Shown in pieces: positions 24,911-32,901 of a stretch of DNA of 43,783 bases. Below the pieces are notes generated by a model. The model was given only the letters and a program-made list of their open reading frames with translations, did not search any database and was not told where the DNA came from. Made by a program: the position numbers and the translations under genes. Within the stretch, counting starts at the first letter, position 1; every line of letters starts with the position of its first letter. The stretch comes from CAZMFZ01 sp046152935. Its GTDB lineage: Bacteria > Bacteroidota > Bacteroidia > Cytophagales > UBA9547. Location of the stretch: positions 1-43,783 of the forward strand of contig JBJXGB010000203.1 in NCBI GenBank assembly GCA_046152935.1. The letters run 5' to 3'.

Positions 24911-26147
24911 GAATGAATTTTTAACATTGTCTGAAACTTCCGAATTGATAGGTAAAAGTAAGGAAACTTTAAGACGCTGGGATAGAGAGGGGAAATTATC
25001 TGCAGTCCGTGAGCCTATTAGCAACTATCGTGTTTTCAGAAAAGCGGAACTTCAAACACTTTTTAGTGATTTTTTTGTTCGAGAAATAGAAGAAACCATT
25101 ACCAATTTTGTAGAACCCGAACACGAATATAGTGTTTTAGAATTGTTTGCAGGTGCAGGCGGTTTAGCAGTCGGATTGGAAAAATCTGGATTAAAATGCG
25201 TGGGACTTAATGAAATTGATAAATGGGCTTGTCAAACTTTACGTAAAAACCGTCCAAACTGGAGAGTAATGGAAGGAGATGTAAAACAATATGATTTTAA
25301 AGAATATCACAATAAAGTAGATGTCGTTACTGGCGGGTTTCCTTGCCAAGCTTTTAGTTACGCGGGTAAAAAATTAGGTCTTGCGGATGCAAGAGGAACT
25401 TTGTTTTATGAGTTTGCAAGAGTTGTGAAAGAGGTAAATCCCCCAATGTGTATTGGCGAAAATGTACGTGGATTGTTGAGCCACGAAAGTGGAAAAACAT
25501 TGCAAGGAATGATTTCAATTTTAGATGAAATTGGTTATAATGTTGTTCCATTTCAGGTGTTGAAAGCTATAAATTATAAAGTTCCACAAAAACGTGAGCG
25601 CTTAATTTTAGTAGGAATTAGAAAAGATATTGACTTAATATACGATTACCCAAAACCATATAAAAAAATATACAACTTAAAAGATGCTTTGAAAAAAGGT
25701 GATTTGTTCGAAAGCGATGTGCCAAAATCAGAAGGTGCAAAATACCCTAAAAGCAAAATGGAAGTGCTAAATTTAATTCCCCCAAAAGGTTATTGGCGAG
25801 ATTTACCAGTAGAAATTCAAAAGGAATTTATGGGTGGTAGTTTTCATTTAAGTGGCGGGAAAACGGGTATTGCTAGACGTATTGGTTGGGATGAACCTTG
25901 TTTAACTCTTACTTGCAGCCCTGCACAAAAGCAAACAGAACGATGCCATCCCGATGAAACTCGTCCTTTTACAGTTCGTGAATATGCCCGTATTCAAACC
26001 TTTCCAGACGATTGGAAATTTGAAGGCTCTGCTGCTCAACAATATAAGCAAATAGGCAATGCAGTTCCAGTAAATTTGGGTAGAGAAATTGGCTACTCTA
26101 TTGTCAATTTTTTAAATAACTATTATTTAAAGCTCAAATGTAAATAG
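24903..26147 (+). CDS. DNA cytosine-5 methyltransferase with N-terminal MerR-like HTH
   Basis: A 414-residue protein. Residues 5-55 form an excisionase/MerR-type winged helix (LTLSETSELIGKSKETLRRWDREGKLSAVREPISNYRVFRKAEL). The C5-methyltransferase follows from about 75: motif I VLELFAGAGGLAVGLEKSG, motif IV GGFPCQAFS with nucleophile Cys148, motif VI GENVRGL (Glu186), motif VIII QKRERLILVGIR, and motif X QIGNAVPVNLGREIG at the end. It protects host DNA from the convergent endonuclease, most likely at GGNCC-type sites (inferred from the nuclease family). The fused HTH probably replaces a separate controller protein. Its last 21 nt overlap the nuclease gene tail to tail. The cassette interrupts an otherwise core-gene stretch, so horizontal gain is likely. 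Confidence 0.93.
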   Translation: MVTNEFLTLSETSELIGKSKETLRRWDREGKLSAVREPISNYRVFRKAELQTLFSDFFVREIEETITNFVEPEHEYSVLELFAGAGGLAVGLEKSGLKCVGLNEIDKWACQTLRKNRPNWRVMEGDVKQYDFKEYHNKVDVVTGGFPCQAFSYAGKKLGLADARGTLFYEFARVVKEVNPPMCIGENVRGLLSHESGKTLQGMISILDEIGYNVVPFQVLKAINYKVPQKRERLILVGIRKDIDLIYDYPKPYKKIYNLKDALKKGDLFESDVPKSEGAKYPKSKMEVLNLIPPKGYWRDLPVEIQKEFMGGSFHLSGGKTGIARRIGWDEPCLTLTCSPAQKQTERCHPDETRPFTVREYARIQTFPDDWKFEGSAAQQYKQIGNAVPVNLGREIGYSIVNFLNNYYLKLKCK

Positions 26148-26846
26148 TGGTGAGTTTCTTATTTCCTCGGCAAGTTGCTCAAAACCTTTATTTATCAAAT
26201 CTTTAGTATCAAGACTGTTAATGCTCTGGTGAAGTTCAGATACCAGACCATCGTAGAAATCCGGGAAACCAGTGAGGCGATGCCAAAATTCCTTTCCTAC
26301 AATCACAGGGTGCGTTTTATCAATTTCTTTGTAATGCATACTTAATTCTGCACTTTCACCATAAAGCACACCTACAATAAAGTCGTTATTGCTGATTCCA
26401 TTCAAAGATTTGTTGGTTCTGGCCAAATTAATTGTAGTTGTAAACTTTTTTATAAGTGGCTGCACATCTTCTGAATTGATTGTATTTGGTCCTGATTTTA
26501 GTTGACACCATTTCTTTCTCTTATCTAGCTTATCAAAAAACTCAATATCCATACCCTTAATTTTTGAGCCCTCAGCAATTTCTAACTCAACAAACATATT
26601 TTGAATTCTTGTACCAAAAGATGTGTTTATTGACGTACCTAAAACTCTCGGATAAAAAAGAGCTTTTGCAACGCCTTCGGGGCTATAATTTCCTACTAAA
26701 ACTCTAGATAAATACTTTACAACAATTGGATTTATATTGTAGGACTTAAGCTTTGAATGCGTTTTCAAAGAAGCGTCTACGTGGTTCTCAAATATATTTT
26801 TTGCAAAATACAAGACAATTTGTTTTAGTAACTCATTTTGACTCAT
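26127..26846 (-). CDS. Type II restriction endonuclease, TdeIII/Eco47II-like
   Basis: A 239-residue nuclease. FYPRVLGTSINTSFGTRIQNMFVE, GMDIEFFDKLDKRKKWCQLKSGPNTINSEDV, LARTNKSL, IVGVLYGE, MHYKEIDKTHPVIVGKEFWHRLTGFPDFYD and the length agree with the endonucleases grouped around TdeIII/Eco47II, several of which cut GGNCC. The PD-(D/E)xK core is Asp100 followed by Gln115-Leu-Lys117 (a Q-x-K variant). It is convergent with its methyltransferase and overlaps it by 21 nt. Specificity is by family analogy only. ATG start. Confidence 0.8.
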   Translation of the reverse strand: MSQNELLKQIVLYFAKNIFENHVDASLKTHSKLKSYNINPIVVKYLSRVLVGNYSPEGVAKALFYPRVLGTSINTSFGTRIQNMFVELEIAEGSKIKGMDIEFFDKLDKRKKWCQLKSGPNTINSEDVQPLIKKFTTTINLARTNKSLNGISNNDFIVGVLYGESAELSMHYKEIDKTHPVIVGKEFWHRLTGFPDFYDGLVSELHQSINSLDTKDLINKGFEQLAEEIRNSPLFTFEL

Positions 26847-26899
26847 TCTCTTGCATTAATTATTACTTATAAAATTATCAAAACAAATTCAAAAAAATA

Positions 26900-27511
26900 C
26901 TAGATAGCATCTTTTCTGTTCTTAACCATATCGAAAAGCAATTCTTTTGCGCGATGCAGTTGCGCCTTCACCGTTCCTAGTGGGTAACTTAGCGTGTCTG
27001 CGATCTCTTCATACGACAATTCTTGAAAATAACGCATTTTTATCAACACCTGATATTTGGTGGGCAACCTAGTAACGATGGTCTGCATTATCTCGATTTT
27101 TTGCTGTTTTATCGTTTCATCTTGTGGATTGAGGGCGTAATCCTTCACATCAATCGATATCTCATCGCCATCGCTGTCTTTTAAGGGGTTGTCGATGCTG
27201 GTAGTTTGTATTCGTTTCTTACGAATATGATCGATGCAATTGTTGGTTGCGATTCGAAATAGCCAAGTACTAAAAGTAAACTCCGGATTAAATTTATGCA
27301 AGCCTTTAAAAGCCTTTGCAAATGCTTCGATAGTAAGATCTTCGGCTTCATCTGTATTTCGCACCATCTTCAATACCAAGTGAAAAACAGACTTGCGATA
27401 GCGTTTCATCAGCTCTGCGTACGCTTTTTGGTCGTTACTGTCAATTGCACGTTGGACCAGAAGAAAATCCTTTTTTGCCTTGTCTGAAAACTCTTTTGGT
27501 TCTACTTCCAT
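26900..27511 (-). CDS. ECF-type RNA polymerase sigma factor
   Basis: A 203-residue sigma-70 family protein: region 2 at about 30-100 (AYAELMKRYRKSVFHLVLKMVRNTDEAEDLTIEAFAKAFKGL, then FSTWLFRIATNNCIDHIRKKR) and region 4 at about 140-195 (LPTKYQVLIKMRYFQELSYEEIADTLSYPLGTVKAQLHRAKELL). The linker (DNPLKDSDGDEISIDVKDYALNPQDET) is acidic. No anti-sigma factor gene adjoins it. The start overlaps the end of the glycosyltransferase gene by 10 nt, so the two are co-transcribed. Confidence 0.95.
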   Translation of the reverse strand: MEVEPKEFSDKAKKDFLLVQRAIDSNDQKAYAELMKRYRKSVFHLVLKMVRNTDEAEDLTIEAFAKAFKGLHKFNPEFTFSTWLFRIATNNCIDHIRKKRIQTTSIDNPLKDSDGDEISIDVKDYALNPQDETIKQQKIEIMQTIVTRLPTKYQVLIKMRYFQELSYEEIADTLSYPLGTVKAQLHRAKELLFDMVKNRKDAI

Positions 27512-28608
27512 TTAATATTTTTATTTCTTAAGGACTGCAAGCCAACAAATATGTAATAAAACGGGTAAATAAAGTCAAACACCAACAACTGCCAAATAGC
27601 AATATTGTATCTCATTTTTTTGATAGCAATGTTGTAAGTCAAAATCAATATGAGCCACCTAGCTAAAAATATCAACAAACCAAAATTATAATATAGTTCG
27701 CTAAAGGCAAGTAATATTACAGAAAAAGATACACCTAAATGCGAAAAGTTGAGCATTATCAGTTCAAATTTGCTCTTTGAAGAATAATATCTACTAACGG
27801 AAAGATGTCTCTTTTTCTGTGTTATCCACTCTTTCCAAGTAAGTTTCGGCAAAGATGTTGTCTGGCTATCAAACGATACAGAAACGGTGCAATTGTATTT
27901 ATTTGCCTGTTTATTTACAAACAAATCATCGTCACCGCCTGTGATATACATAAACGGATGAAAGCCTTTATTTTCAAGGAAAACAGATTTTTTATATGCT
28001 ATATTCCTACCAATACCCATATATGTATTTTTTCTGATCGCAAATGAAATATATTGAATGGCAGTATAGAATGTTTCTGCACGAATAATGGCATTCAAAA
28101 AGCCTTTTCCCTTCTCATATTGCGATATGCCAAGCACAAATTCAATGTTTTCAGTAAATTTAGATTGCATCTGCAAAATCCAATTTTTGTTATTTGGTAT
28201 GCAATCGGCATCTGTGAGCAGTAGATGTTCGTGCGAAGCCGCTTTGATTCCCAAGGTGAGGGCATATTTTTTGGCATCCATATTCGAACGGTTTTCATCG
28301 GCAGTCACCACTTTCAGTTTCGATTCAGTCTTTTTCAGCTCTTCTAAGTATTCATAAGTGCCGTCAAACGAACGATCGTTTATCACGATCAACTCAAACA
28401 AATGGTAATTTTGCTGTAGAATGGCTGGAATCAGTTTTTGAAGGTTTTCAAGCTCGTTGTGTGCACACACAATCACTGACACTGGCCTATGAATCTTGAT
28501 ATCAAATGTTTCTTTGTTGAAAGCTATCGCTAAAAAATAGTAGACGTGATAAAATAGTTGGATGGCTGCAAAAAACAGCAACAGGCCGAAAATAATTTCC
28601 TGATACAA
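27502..28608 (-). CDS. Membrane-associated family 2 glycosyltransferase
   Basis: A 368-residue GT2 enzyme: one N-terminal membrane helix, then the GT-A domain (VSVIVCAHNELENLQKLIPAILQQ, VINDRSFDGTYEYLEELK, the metal-binding LTDADCIPNN, and TGGDDDLFVNKQANKYN), with about three C-terminal helices. It probably transfers a sugar from a nucleotide donor to a lipid or surface glycan. The start is TTG 28608, because the frame is closed by TAA five codons further upstream and contains no ATG before the first helix. It overlaps the sigma factor gene by 10 nt. Confidence 0.9.
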   Translation of the reverse strand: MYQEIIFGLLLFFAAIQLFYHVYYFLAIAFNKETFDIKIHRPVSVIVCAHNELENLQKLIPAILQQNYHLFELIVINDRSFDGTYEYLEELKKTESKLKVVTADENRSNMDAKKYALTLGIKAASHEHLLLTDADCIPNNKNWILQMQSKFTENIEFVLGISQYEKGKGFLNAIIRAETFYTAIQYISFAIRKNTYMGIGRNIAYKKSVFLENKGFHPFMYITGGDDDLFVNKQANKYNCTVSVSFDSQTTSLPKLTWKEWITQKKRHLSVSRYYSSKSKFELIMLNFSHLGVSFSVILLAFSELYYNFGLLIFLARWLILILTYNIAIKKMRYNIAIWQLLVFDFIYPFYYIFVGLQSLRNKNIKWK

Positions 28609-28776
28609 ATTGTAAAAAGTTTATGTAAAGGGCAAAGGTATTGCATTGAGGCAAATAAACGATTATTGAAATTCATTTTTATACTTCTAAAATCTTTTAA
28701 GTAGTATCATTCCACACCATACTTCGTGTTTCTACTATTTATTTGATATGAAAGCAATATTTTGGAGCTAAATCTG

Positions 28777-28784
28777 TACTTTTG
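28777..28784 (+). promoter_or_regulatory. Candidate -7 element (TACTTTTG) before the DUF4293 gene
   Basis: Fits TAnnTTTG and lies 11 nt before the preferred ATG at 28796. It overlaps the alternative GTG start at 28784, which is a reason to prefer the ATG. No -33 element at proper spacing is seen. Confidence 0.3.
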
Positions 28785-28795
28785 TGAAAAAAAAG

Positions 28796-29269
28796 ATGCT
28801 TCAAAGAATTCAATCTATATTTTTGGCACTCATAGCAGTAGCAATGGCAGCATTTTTATTTGTAAATATTTGGCAAAAATCAAGTACAGATGGCGGTGAA
28901 TTGGTAACACTCGGAGCTTTCCAGATGATTTATGCAAAAGACTCTGTTGTGATGCAGAGCAACCAAACCTACCTTTTAGCCGCCTTAGCAGTCACGATTT
29001 TGGGCATAGCTATTTACTCATTACTAAGTTTTGCTAACCGATTGAGGCAGTTGCAATTGGGTCTGGCCATTTCTGTATTGATAGCAGCTTTGCTCGGTTC
29101 GGTCGTGTATTATTCCTTCTTAGGCGAAAAATTAATCGCAGATACTCAAAAAGGAAGTTTCGGGGCGGGTTTGCTAATTCCAGCTATGGCATTGATATTG
29201 AACAGTTTAGCCAATCGATTCATCAGAAAAGATGAAGAAGAAGTAAGATCTGCAGATAGAATGAGATAG
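28796..29269 (+). CDS. DUF4293 family membrane protein
   Basis: A protein of about 157 residues with four membrane helices: MLQRIQSIFLALIAVAMAAFLFV at the start, TYLLAALAVTILGIAIYSLLSF, LQLGLAISVLIAALLGSVVYY and SFGAGLLIPAMALILNSLA, then a charged tail ending RKDEEEVRSADRMR. The MxQRIQ start and the RKDEExVRSADRxR end are the signature of DUF4293, a Bacteroidota-specific family of unknown function. GTG 28784 would add four residues, but ATG 28796 matches the family start. It diverges from the GT2 gene. Confidence 0.9.
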   Translation: MLQRIQSIFLALIAVAMAAFLFVNIWQKSSTDGGELVTLGAFQMIYAKDSVVMQSNQTYLLAALAVTILGIAIYSLLSFANRLRQLQLGLAISVLIAALLGSVVYYSFLGEKLIADTQKGSFGAGLLIPAMALILNSLANRFIRKDEEEVRSADRMR

Positions 29270-29477
29270 GAATTGAGCAGTAAATTATACATCAAAAGTG
29301 TGTAACCTATCTCTTGATTAGCTTGTAGACTCCAAAAGACCATTCGTTCTGTGCAAAATTTTGCCTTTTACGTTATTTTTTGAATCTTTTCTTGTTGTTT
29401 TTAGTTCTTCAAGGTGAATTGGATACTAGAATAACTACAATTTTTTATCTCAAATATCAAAAACTAGCAATACGCAC

Positions 29478-30566
29478 ATGAGAGGCTATAGATTTTCAGA
29501 GTTTACTCCCCAAGAAGGCAAATCACCATTTGAAAAATTACTCGATATTTTTTTACAAATGATGAATATAACTTCTGGCAATGTAGGTGAAACCCTCGAT
29601 TGGATGCACGACCTCGATAGGCAGTACAAGCTCACCACAGCCGACTATGGCATGGCCGATTTTATTGAAGATTTGAAGAAGAATGGCTACATAAACGAGG
29701 GTGAAAATGGTGGCTTGCAAATGACCTCAAAAAGCGAGCAAAAAATAAGGCAAAAGTCGCTCGAAGATGTGTTTGGAAAAATAAAAAAATCTAAACAAGG
29801 CAATCACAAAACACCATTTACTGGCATTGGAGATGAAACCAGTGCGGATATGCGTAGCTTCCAATTTGGAGATGCGTTGGATCAAATATCGATGACAGAA
29901 TCGATCAAAAATGCACAGATAAACCACGGCATAAGTGAATTTAGTTTGGCCGAAGGCGATTTGGAAATAATGGAAAAAGAGCAGAAATCGCAAACATCTA
30001 CAGTTTTGATGATCGATATTTCGCACTCTATGATTTTGTACGGAGAAGATCGCATCACACCTGCAAAAAAAGTCGCAATGGCTCTGGCCGAGCTAGTTCG
30101 CACTCGTTACCCAAAAGATACACTAGATATTGTAGTGTTTGGCGATGATGCTTGGCAAGTAACAGTGAAAGATTTGCCATATTTACAGGTGGGACCATTT
30201 CATACCAATACTGTAGCGGGTTTAGAGCTTTCGATGGAGTTGCTCCGCAGGCGAAAGAACAAAAACAAGCAAATTTTTATGATTACCGATGGCAAACCAA
30301 CTTGCTTGAAAGAGGGCATTAATTATTATAAAAATAGTTGGGGTTTGGATCGAAAAGTAATCAACAAAACACTTACTTATGCTGCGCAATGCCGAAAACT
30401 GAGCATTCCAATCACTACTTTTATGATCGCATCAGATCCTTATTTGAAGCAATTTGTGCACGAATTTACGGAAGTAAACAATGGCAAAGCCTATTACAGC
30501 AGTTTGGATGGATTAGGCAGTTTTATTTTTGAGGATTTCCAAAATAACAGACGCAAAACAGTATAA
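29478..30566 (+). CDS. VWA domain protein with intact MIDAS
   Basis: A 362-residue cytosolic protein. The first 165 residues form a helical region unique to this family (RFSEFTPQEGKSPFEKLLDIFLQMMNITSGNVGETLDWM, then an acidic stretch). A von Willebrand A domain follows, with the metal site Asp180-Ile-Ser182-His-Ser184 in MIDISHSMILYGEDRITPAKKVAMALAEL, VFGDDAW, GPFHTNTVAGLELS and MITDGKPT. Such proteins commonly work with a MoxR-type AAA+ ATPase, but no such gene is nearby. ATG start; a terminator-like hairpin follows. Confidence 0.85.
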   Translation: MRGYRFSEFTPQEGKSPFEKLLDIFLQMMNITSGNVGETLDWMHDLDRQYKLTTADYGMADFIEDLKKNGYINEGENGGLQMTSKSEQKIRQKSLEDVFGKIKKSKQGNHKTPFTGIGDETSADMRSFQFGDALDQISMTESIKNAQINHGISEFSLAEGDLEIMEKEQKSQTSTVLMIDISHSMILYGEDRITPAKKVAMALAELVRTRYPKDTLDIVVFGDDAWQVTVKDLPYLQVGPFHTNTVAGLELSMELLRRRKNKNKQIFMITDGKPTCLKEGINYYKNSWGLDRKVINKTLTYAAQCRKLSIPITTFMIASDPYLKQFVHEFTEVNNGKAYYSSLDGLGSFIFEDFQNNRRKTV

Positions 30567-30576
30567 AATGGTATTT

Positions 30577-30612
30577 AAAAGTTAGATTTATGAATAAGTA
30601 AATCTAACTTTT
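30577..30612 (+). terminator. Hairpin after the VWA gene, abutting the next start codon
   Basis: 14-bp stem (30577-30590 with 30599-30612, core GTTAGATTTA/TAAATCTAAC), 8-nt loop, T-run in the right arm. It ends 6 nt before the ATG of the following gene, so it is either a terminator that isolates that gene or a leader structure that controls it. Confidence 0.6.
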
Positions 30613-30618
30613 GCAATC

Positions 30619-31089
30619 ATGGTCATCATTTGGATTAGAAAAATAGCACTGGCGGCCATTATTATTGGCTTCTTTCTGCCGTTTATCAATACTTGTACAC
30701 GAAAAGACCGGCAAGACAGAAAAGCTAAAGTAGAAACAGACGGTAAAGCCAGTTTTACCAAACCAGATGGCAAAAATTATTCAGGCATTGGCTACATCAT
30801 CAGCGATTTCACCTTCGACCACTTGCCGATCTGGCTTTTGATAATTTCCCTGTTGGCAGCATTTTCCCTACTCACGATTCAAATAATCAATTTTAAAGTT
30901 TCAAAGGTAGTAAATTTTATTGCAGCGGTAGTTGGCGTGGCAGGTTTGCTATTTTTGCTGTATCTCGAAGAAATAGAAAACCTAAAGTATGGCTTCTGGA
31001 CTAGTCTGGCAGGCTACACCGTATTTCTTTCAAGTTTTCTAGTTCATTTGAATACAAAACTGAAAAGCCGTCTGATGCTTCAGTCGTAG
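30619..31089 (+). CDS. Small membrane protein of unknown function
   Basis: A 156-residue protein with about four membrane helices: IWIRKIALAAIIIGFFLPFI, then a polar loop rich in Lys and Asp (TCTRKDRQDRKAKVETDGKA), LPIWLLIISLLAAFSLLTIQII, VVNFIAAVVGVAGLLFLLYLEEI and FWTSLAGYTVFLSSFLV. The layout resembles small Bacteroidota membrane proteins with no assigned role. A hairpin occupies nearly the whole gap to the VWA gene, leaving 6 nt before the ATG; expression must come from read-through or a promoter inside that hairpin. Confidence 0.6.
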   Translation: MVIIWIRKIALAAIIIGFFLPFINTCTRKDRQDRKAKVETDGKASFTKPDGKNYSGIGYIISDFTFDHLPIWLLIISLLAAFSLLTIQIINFKVSKVVNFIAAVVGVAGLLFLLYLEEIENLKYGFWTSLAGYTVFLSSFLVHLNTKLKSRLMLQS

Positions 31090-31286
31090 TATTTGCTTAA
31101 CAAGAGAGGCTAAATAGGCTGTTAAATACTTGTAAATAAGCATTTTATCAAAGTAGAAAGTATTTATCATCAGCGAAAAAAGAAAATCTCTGCTATGAGA
31201 TTTATATAATTGAACTGAGACCAAGTTCAGCAACATTCTAAAATAAAAATCTTCAAATCAAAATACACTTCTTGCCAAAGACAAAT

Positions 31287-31343
31287 AAAAAAAGGCTTTC
31301 AAACAGTACAAACATTCACTAAGAATGAAAAATCTGTTTGAAA
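31287..31343 (-). terminator. Terminator downstream of rpsT
   Basis: Nested hairpin: outer TTTCAAACAG/CTGTTTGAAA (31297-31306 with 31334-31343), inner CATTC/GAATG. On the minus strand a seven-T run follows. It lies 26 nt past the rpsT stop codon. Confidence 0.8.
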
Positions 31344-31369
31344 ACCGACTTTGATGTCTACTAAAAAAA

Positions 31370-31627
31370 TTAGGCAGCTAACTTAGCTACGAAATGAGCC
31401 AATTTAGATTTTTTGTTGGCTGCATTCTTCCAATGAATGATATTGTTTTTAGCCAACTTATCAAGCTTAGAAGATACTTCTTTGTACAACTTGTCTGCAT
31501 CAACCTTTGCTACTGTAGCTTTCAATCTTTTGATGAAAGTACGTGTGGTTTTCAATTGGTATCTGTTTCTAAGTCTTTTGGCTTCGTTGGTACGAATTCT
31601 TTTGATTGCCGATTTGTGATTTGCCAT
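31370..31627 (-). CDS. rpsT: 30S ribosomal protein S20
   Basis: An 85-residue, strongly basic, helical protein that binds 16S rRNA early in 30S assembly. The start MANHKSAIKRIRTNEAKRLRNRYQ and the later IHWKNAANKKSKLAHFVAKLA are diagnostic. ATG start 46 nt downstream of the rpiB stop on the same strand; a terminator follows. Confidence 0.97.
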   Translation of the reverse strand: MANHKSAIKRIRTNEAKRLRNRYQLKTTRTFIKRLKATVAKVDADKLYKEVSSKLDKLAKNNIIHWKNAANKKSKLAHFVAKLAA

Positions 31628-31673
31628 TGCTGTTTTCTGAAAAAGGATTGCAAAGGTAACATACTATTTTTAA

Positions 31674-32102
31674 TTAACAAGGAATTTTATTAATTCTATT
31701 TTGATGTCTGCCTCCTTCAAATTTGGTGCTTAAAAACGTATTTACCATTGCCAAAGCCACTTCTTTGCTAACAAATCGAGATGGTATGCCCAAAATATTG
31801 GCGTTGTTGTGTTGTCTCACAATGCCAGCCACTTCTTCCGTCCAAGCCAAACCTGCTCGAATGCCTTGGTGTTTGTTGGCTGTCATCAACATGCCGTTGG
31901 ACGTACCGCAAAGTAAAATGCCGAAATCAAATGTTGCATTTTCTACCGCCAGAGCCAATGGATGTGCAAAATCTGCATAATCGACTGAAGCTTCAGAATC
32001 TGTGCCAAAATCTTTTACCTCGTGACCATGGGAGATCAACATATCAACGATGGCCTTTTTAAATTCTACACCTGCGTGGTCGGCTGCGATGGCAATTTTC
32101 AT
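31674..32102 (-). CDS. rpiB: Ribose-5-phosphate isomerase B
   Basis: Interconverts ribose 5-phosphate and ribulose 5-phosphate. The 142-residue RpiB/LacAB protein shows IAADHAGVEFKKAI (His for ring opening), HEVKDFGTDS, YADFAHPLA, ILLCGTSNGMLMTANKHQGIRAGL with the catalytic Cys, HNNANILGIPSRFVS, and a C-terminal FEGGRHQNRINKI helix. ATG start. It precedes rpsT on the same strand with a 46-nt gap. Confidence 0.96.
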   Translation of the reverse strand: MKIAIAADHAGVEFKKAIVDMLISHGHEVKDFGTDSEASVDYADFAHPLALAVENATFDFGILLCGTSNGMLMTANKHQGIRAGLAWTEEVAGIVRQHNNANILGIPSRFVSKEVALAMVNTFLSTKFEGGRHQNRINKIPC

Positions 32103-32171
32103 TTATATTTTTTTGCAAATATATATTAAAGACTAAAAATTTTGATTCAAAAAAAATTGAGATCATTGAAA

Positions 32172-32209
32172 TAAAAAAATCCGTTTGAATGCGACCATTA
32201 AAACGGATT
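32172..32209 (-). terminator. Terminator downstream of the two small ORFs
   Basis: Stem AATCCGTTT/AAACGGATT (32178-32186 with 32201-32209), loop 14 nt, followed on the minus strand by a run of T. It lies 43 nt beyond the stop of the 59-residue ORF and upstream of rpiB, so it marks the end of a separate minus-strand transcript. Confidence 0.7.
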
Positions 32210-32251
32210 GTGAAGTAGTAGTATTTGTTCCCTAAATTCTGTGTTTGGATG

Positions 32252-32431
32252 TCAGCAATCAATTGTTCCAAATTGTTTTAGTTTATCGATAGCTTCTTTT
32301 ATTTCTTTCAAAGCATTTCGTTTGGAGGTGCCAGAAAAGGCAGCATACGGTTGAAAACTGATGGCAGAAACCTTTCTTTCTACATTCTCTTCCACAGCAA
32401 AAATCGGAAACTGATGTATTAATGTTTTCAT
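32252..32431 (-). CDS. Small hypothetical protein (59 residues)
   Basis: ATG 32431 to TGA 32252 encodes a 59-residue soluble protein (starts MKTLIHQFPIFAVEENVERK, ends EAIDKLKQFGTIDC). Composition is protein-like: an N-terminal strand-rich half, then an amphipathic helix SKRNALKEIKEAIDKLKQF. I do not recognise the family. It starts 11 nt after the stop of the other small ORF and is followed by a terminator, which supports it being expressed. Confidence 0.45.
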   Translation of the reverse strand: MKTLIHQFPIFAVEENVERKVSAISFQPYAAFSGTSKRNALKEIKEAIDKLKQFGTIDC

Positions 32432-32442
32432 AAAAGTAATAT

Positions 32443-32646
32443 TTAGTGATTATCTATTGCATTTTTCGATTTTTTAGCATTGCGCTTTCTAAATATCGAT
32501 TCTACAATAGTATTCATATTTTTACTTGATTTTAAAGTAGAAATAGTATCATTCAGATCTTTTGGATAGAATATCTGATATTGGAGATTATAGCCGTTCA
32601 TCGTATTTCGTGTAACTGTTTTGTTATCATTTATACGAAAATACAT
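32443..32646 (-). CDS. Small hypothetical protein (67 residues)
   Basis: The ATG at 32646 gives 67 residues (MYFRINDNKTVTRNTMNGYN onward, ending in a Lys/Asn-rich tail with SIFRKRNAKKSKNAIDNH). The frame extends to a TTG at 32670; ATG is preferred. It has a basic C-terminus and no membrane helix. It is paired with the 59-residue ORF downstream, in an operon-like arrangement. Family not recognised; it may be a lineage-specific gene or spurious. Confidence 0.35.
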   Translation of the reverse strand: MYFRINDNKTVTRNTMNGYNLQYQIFYPKDLNDTISTLKSSKNMNTIVESIFRKRNAKKSKNAIDNH

Positions 32647-32901
32647 AGAAAAGGTAGCAGCATTTTGCAAAATGTAGCAGTATTATTTGATCAAATTGTA
32701 CAATACCAATTTTTTTTAACTGAATGGACGCCCATTTTAATCAGTATACTTCGCAAATCTTCTGCCCAAAAGATCAAATTACACATCTTTTTGCATAAAA
32801 AATGCCTTTTTTATCATTTGAGAGCTCTGCAATAGAGCAGTTTGCTTACCTTCGCATATAAATTTAGGTGTATAAATATTTTAACCAATAATTATTAATT
32901 T

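Noticed and set aside
29263..29313. Inverted repeat GAGATAGG...CCTATCTC after the DUF4293 gene
   Set aside because: Arms only 8 bp and about 35 nt apart, no T-run; too weak to call a terminator.
31394..31693. Plus-strand frames across rpsT
   Set aside because: Antisense shadows of the ribosomal protein gene with no family features.
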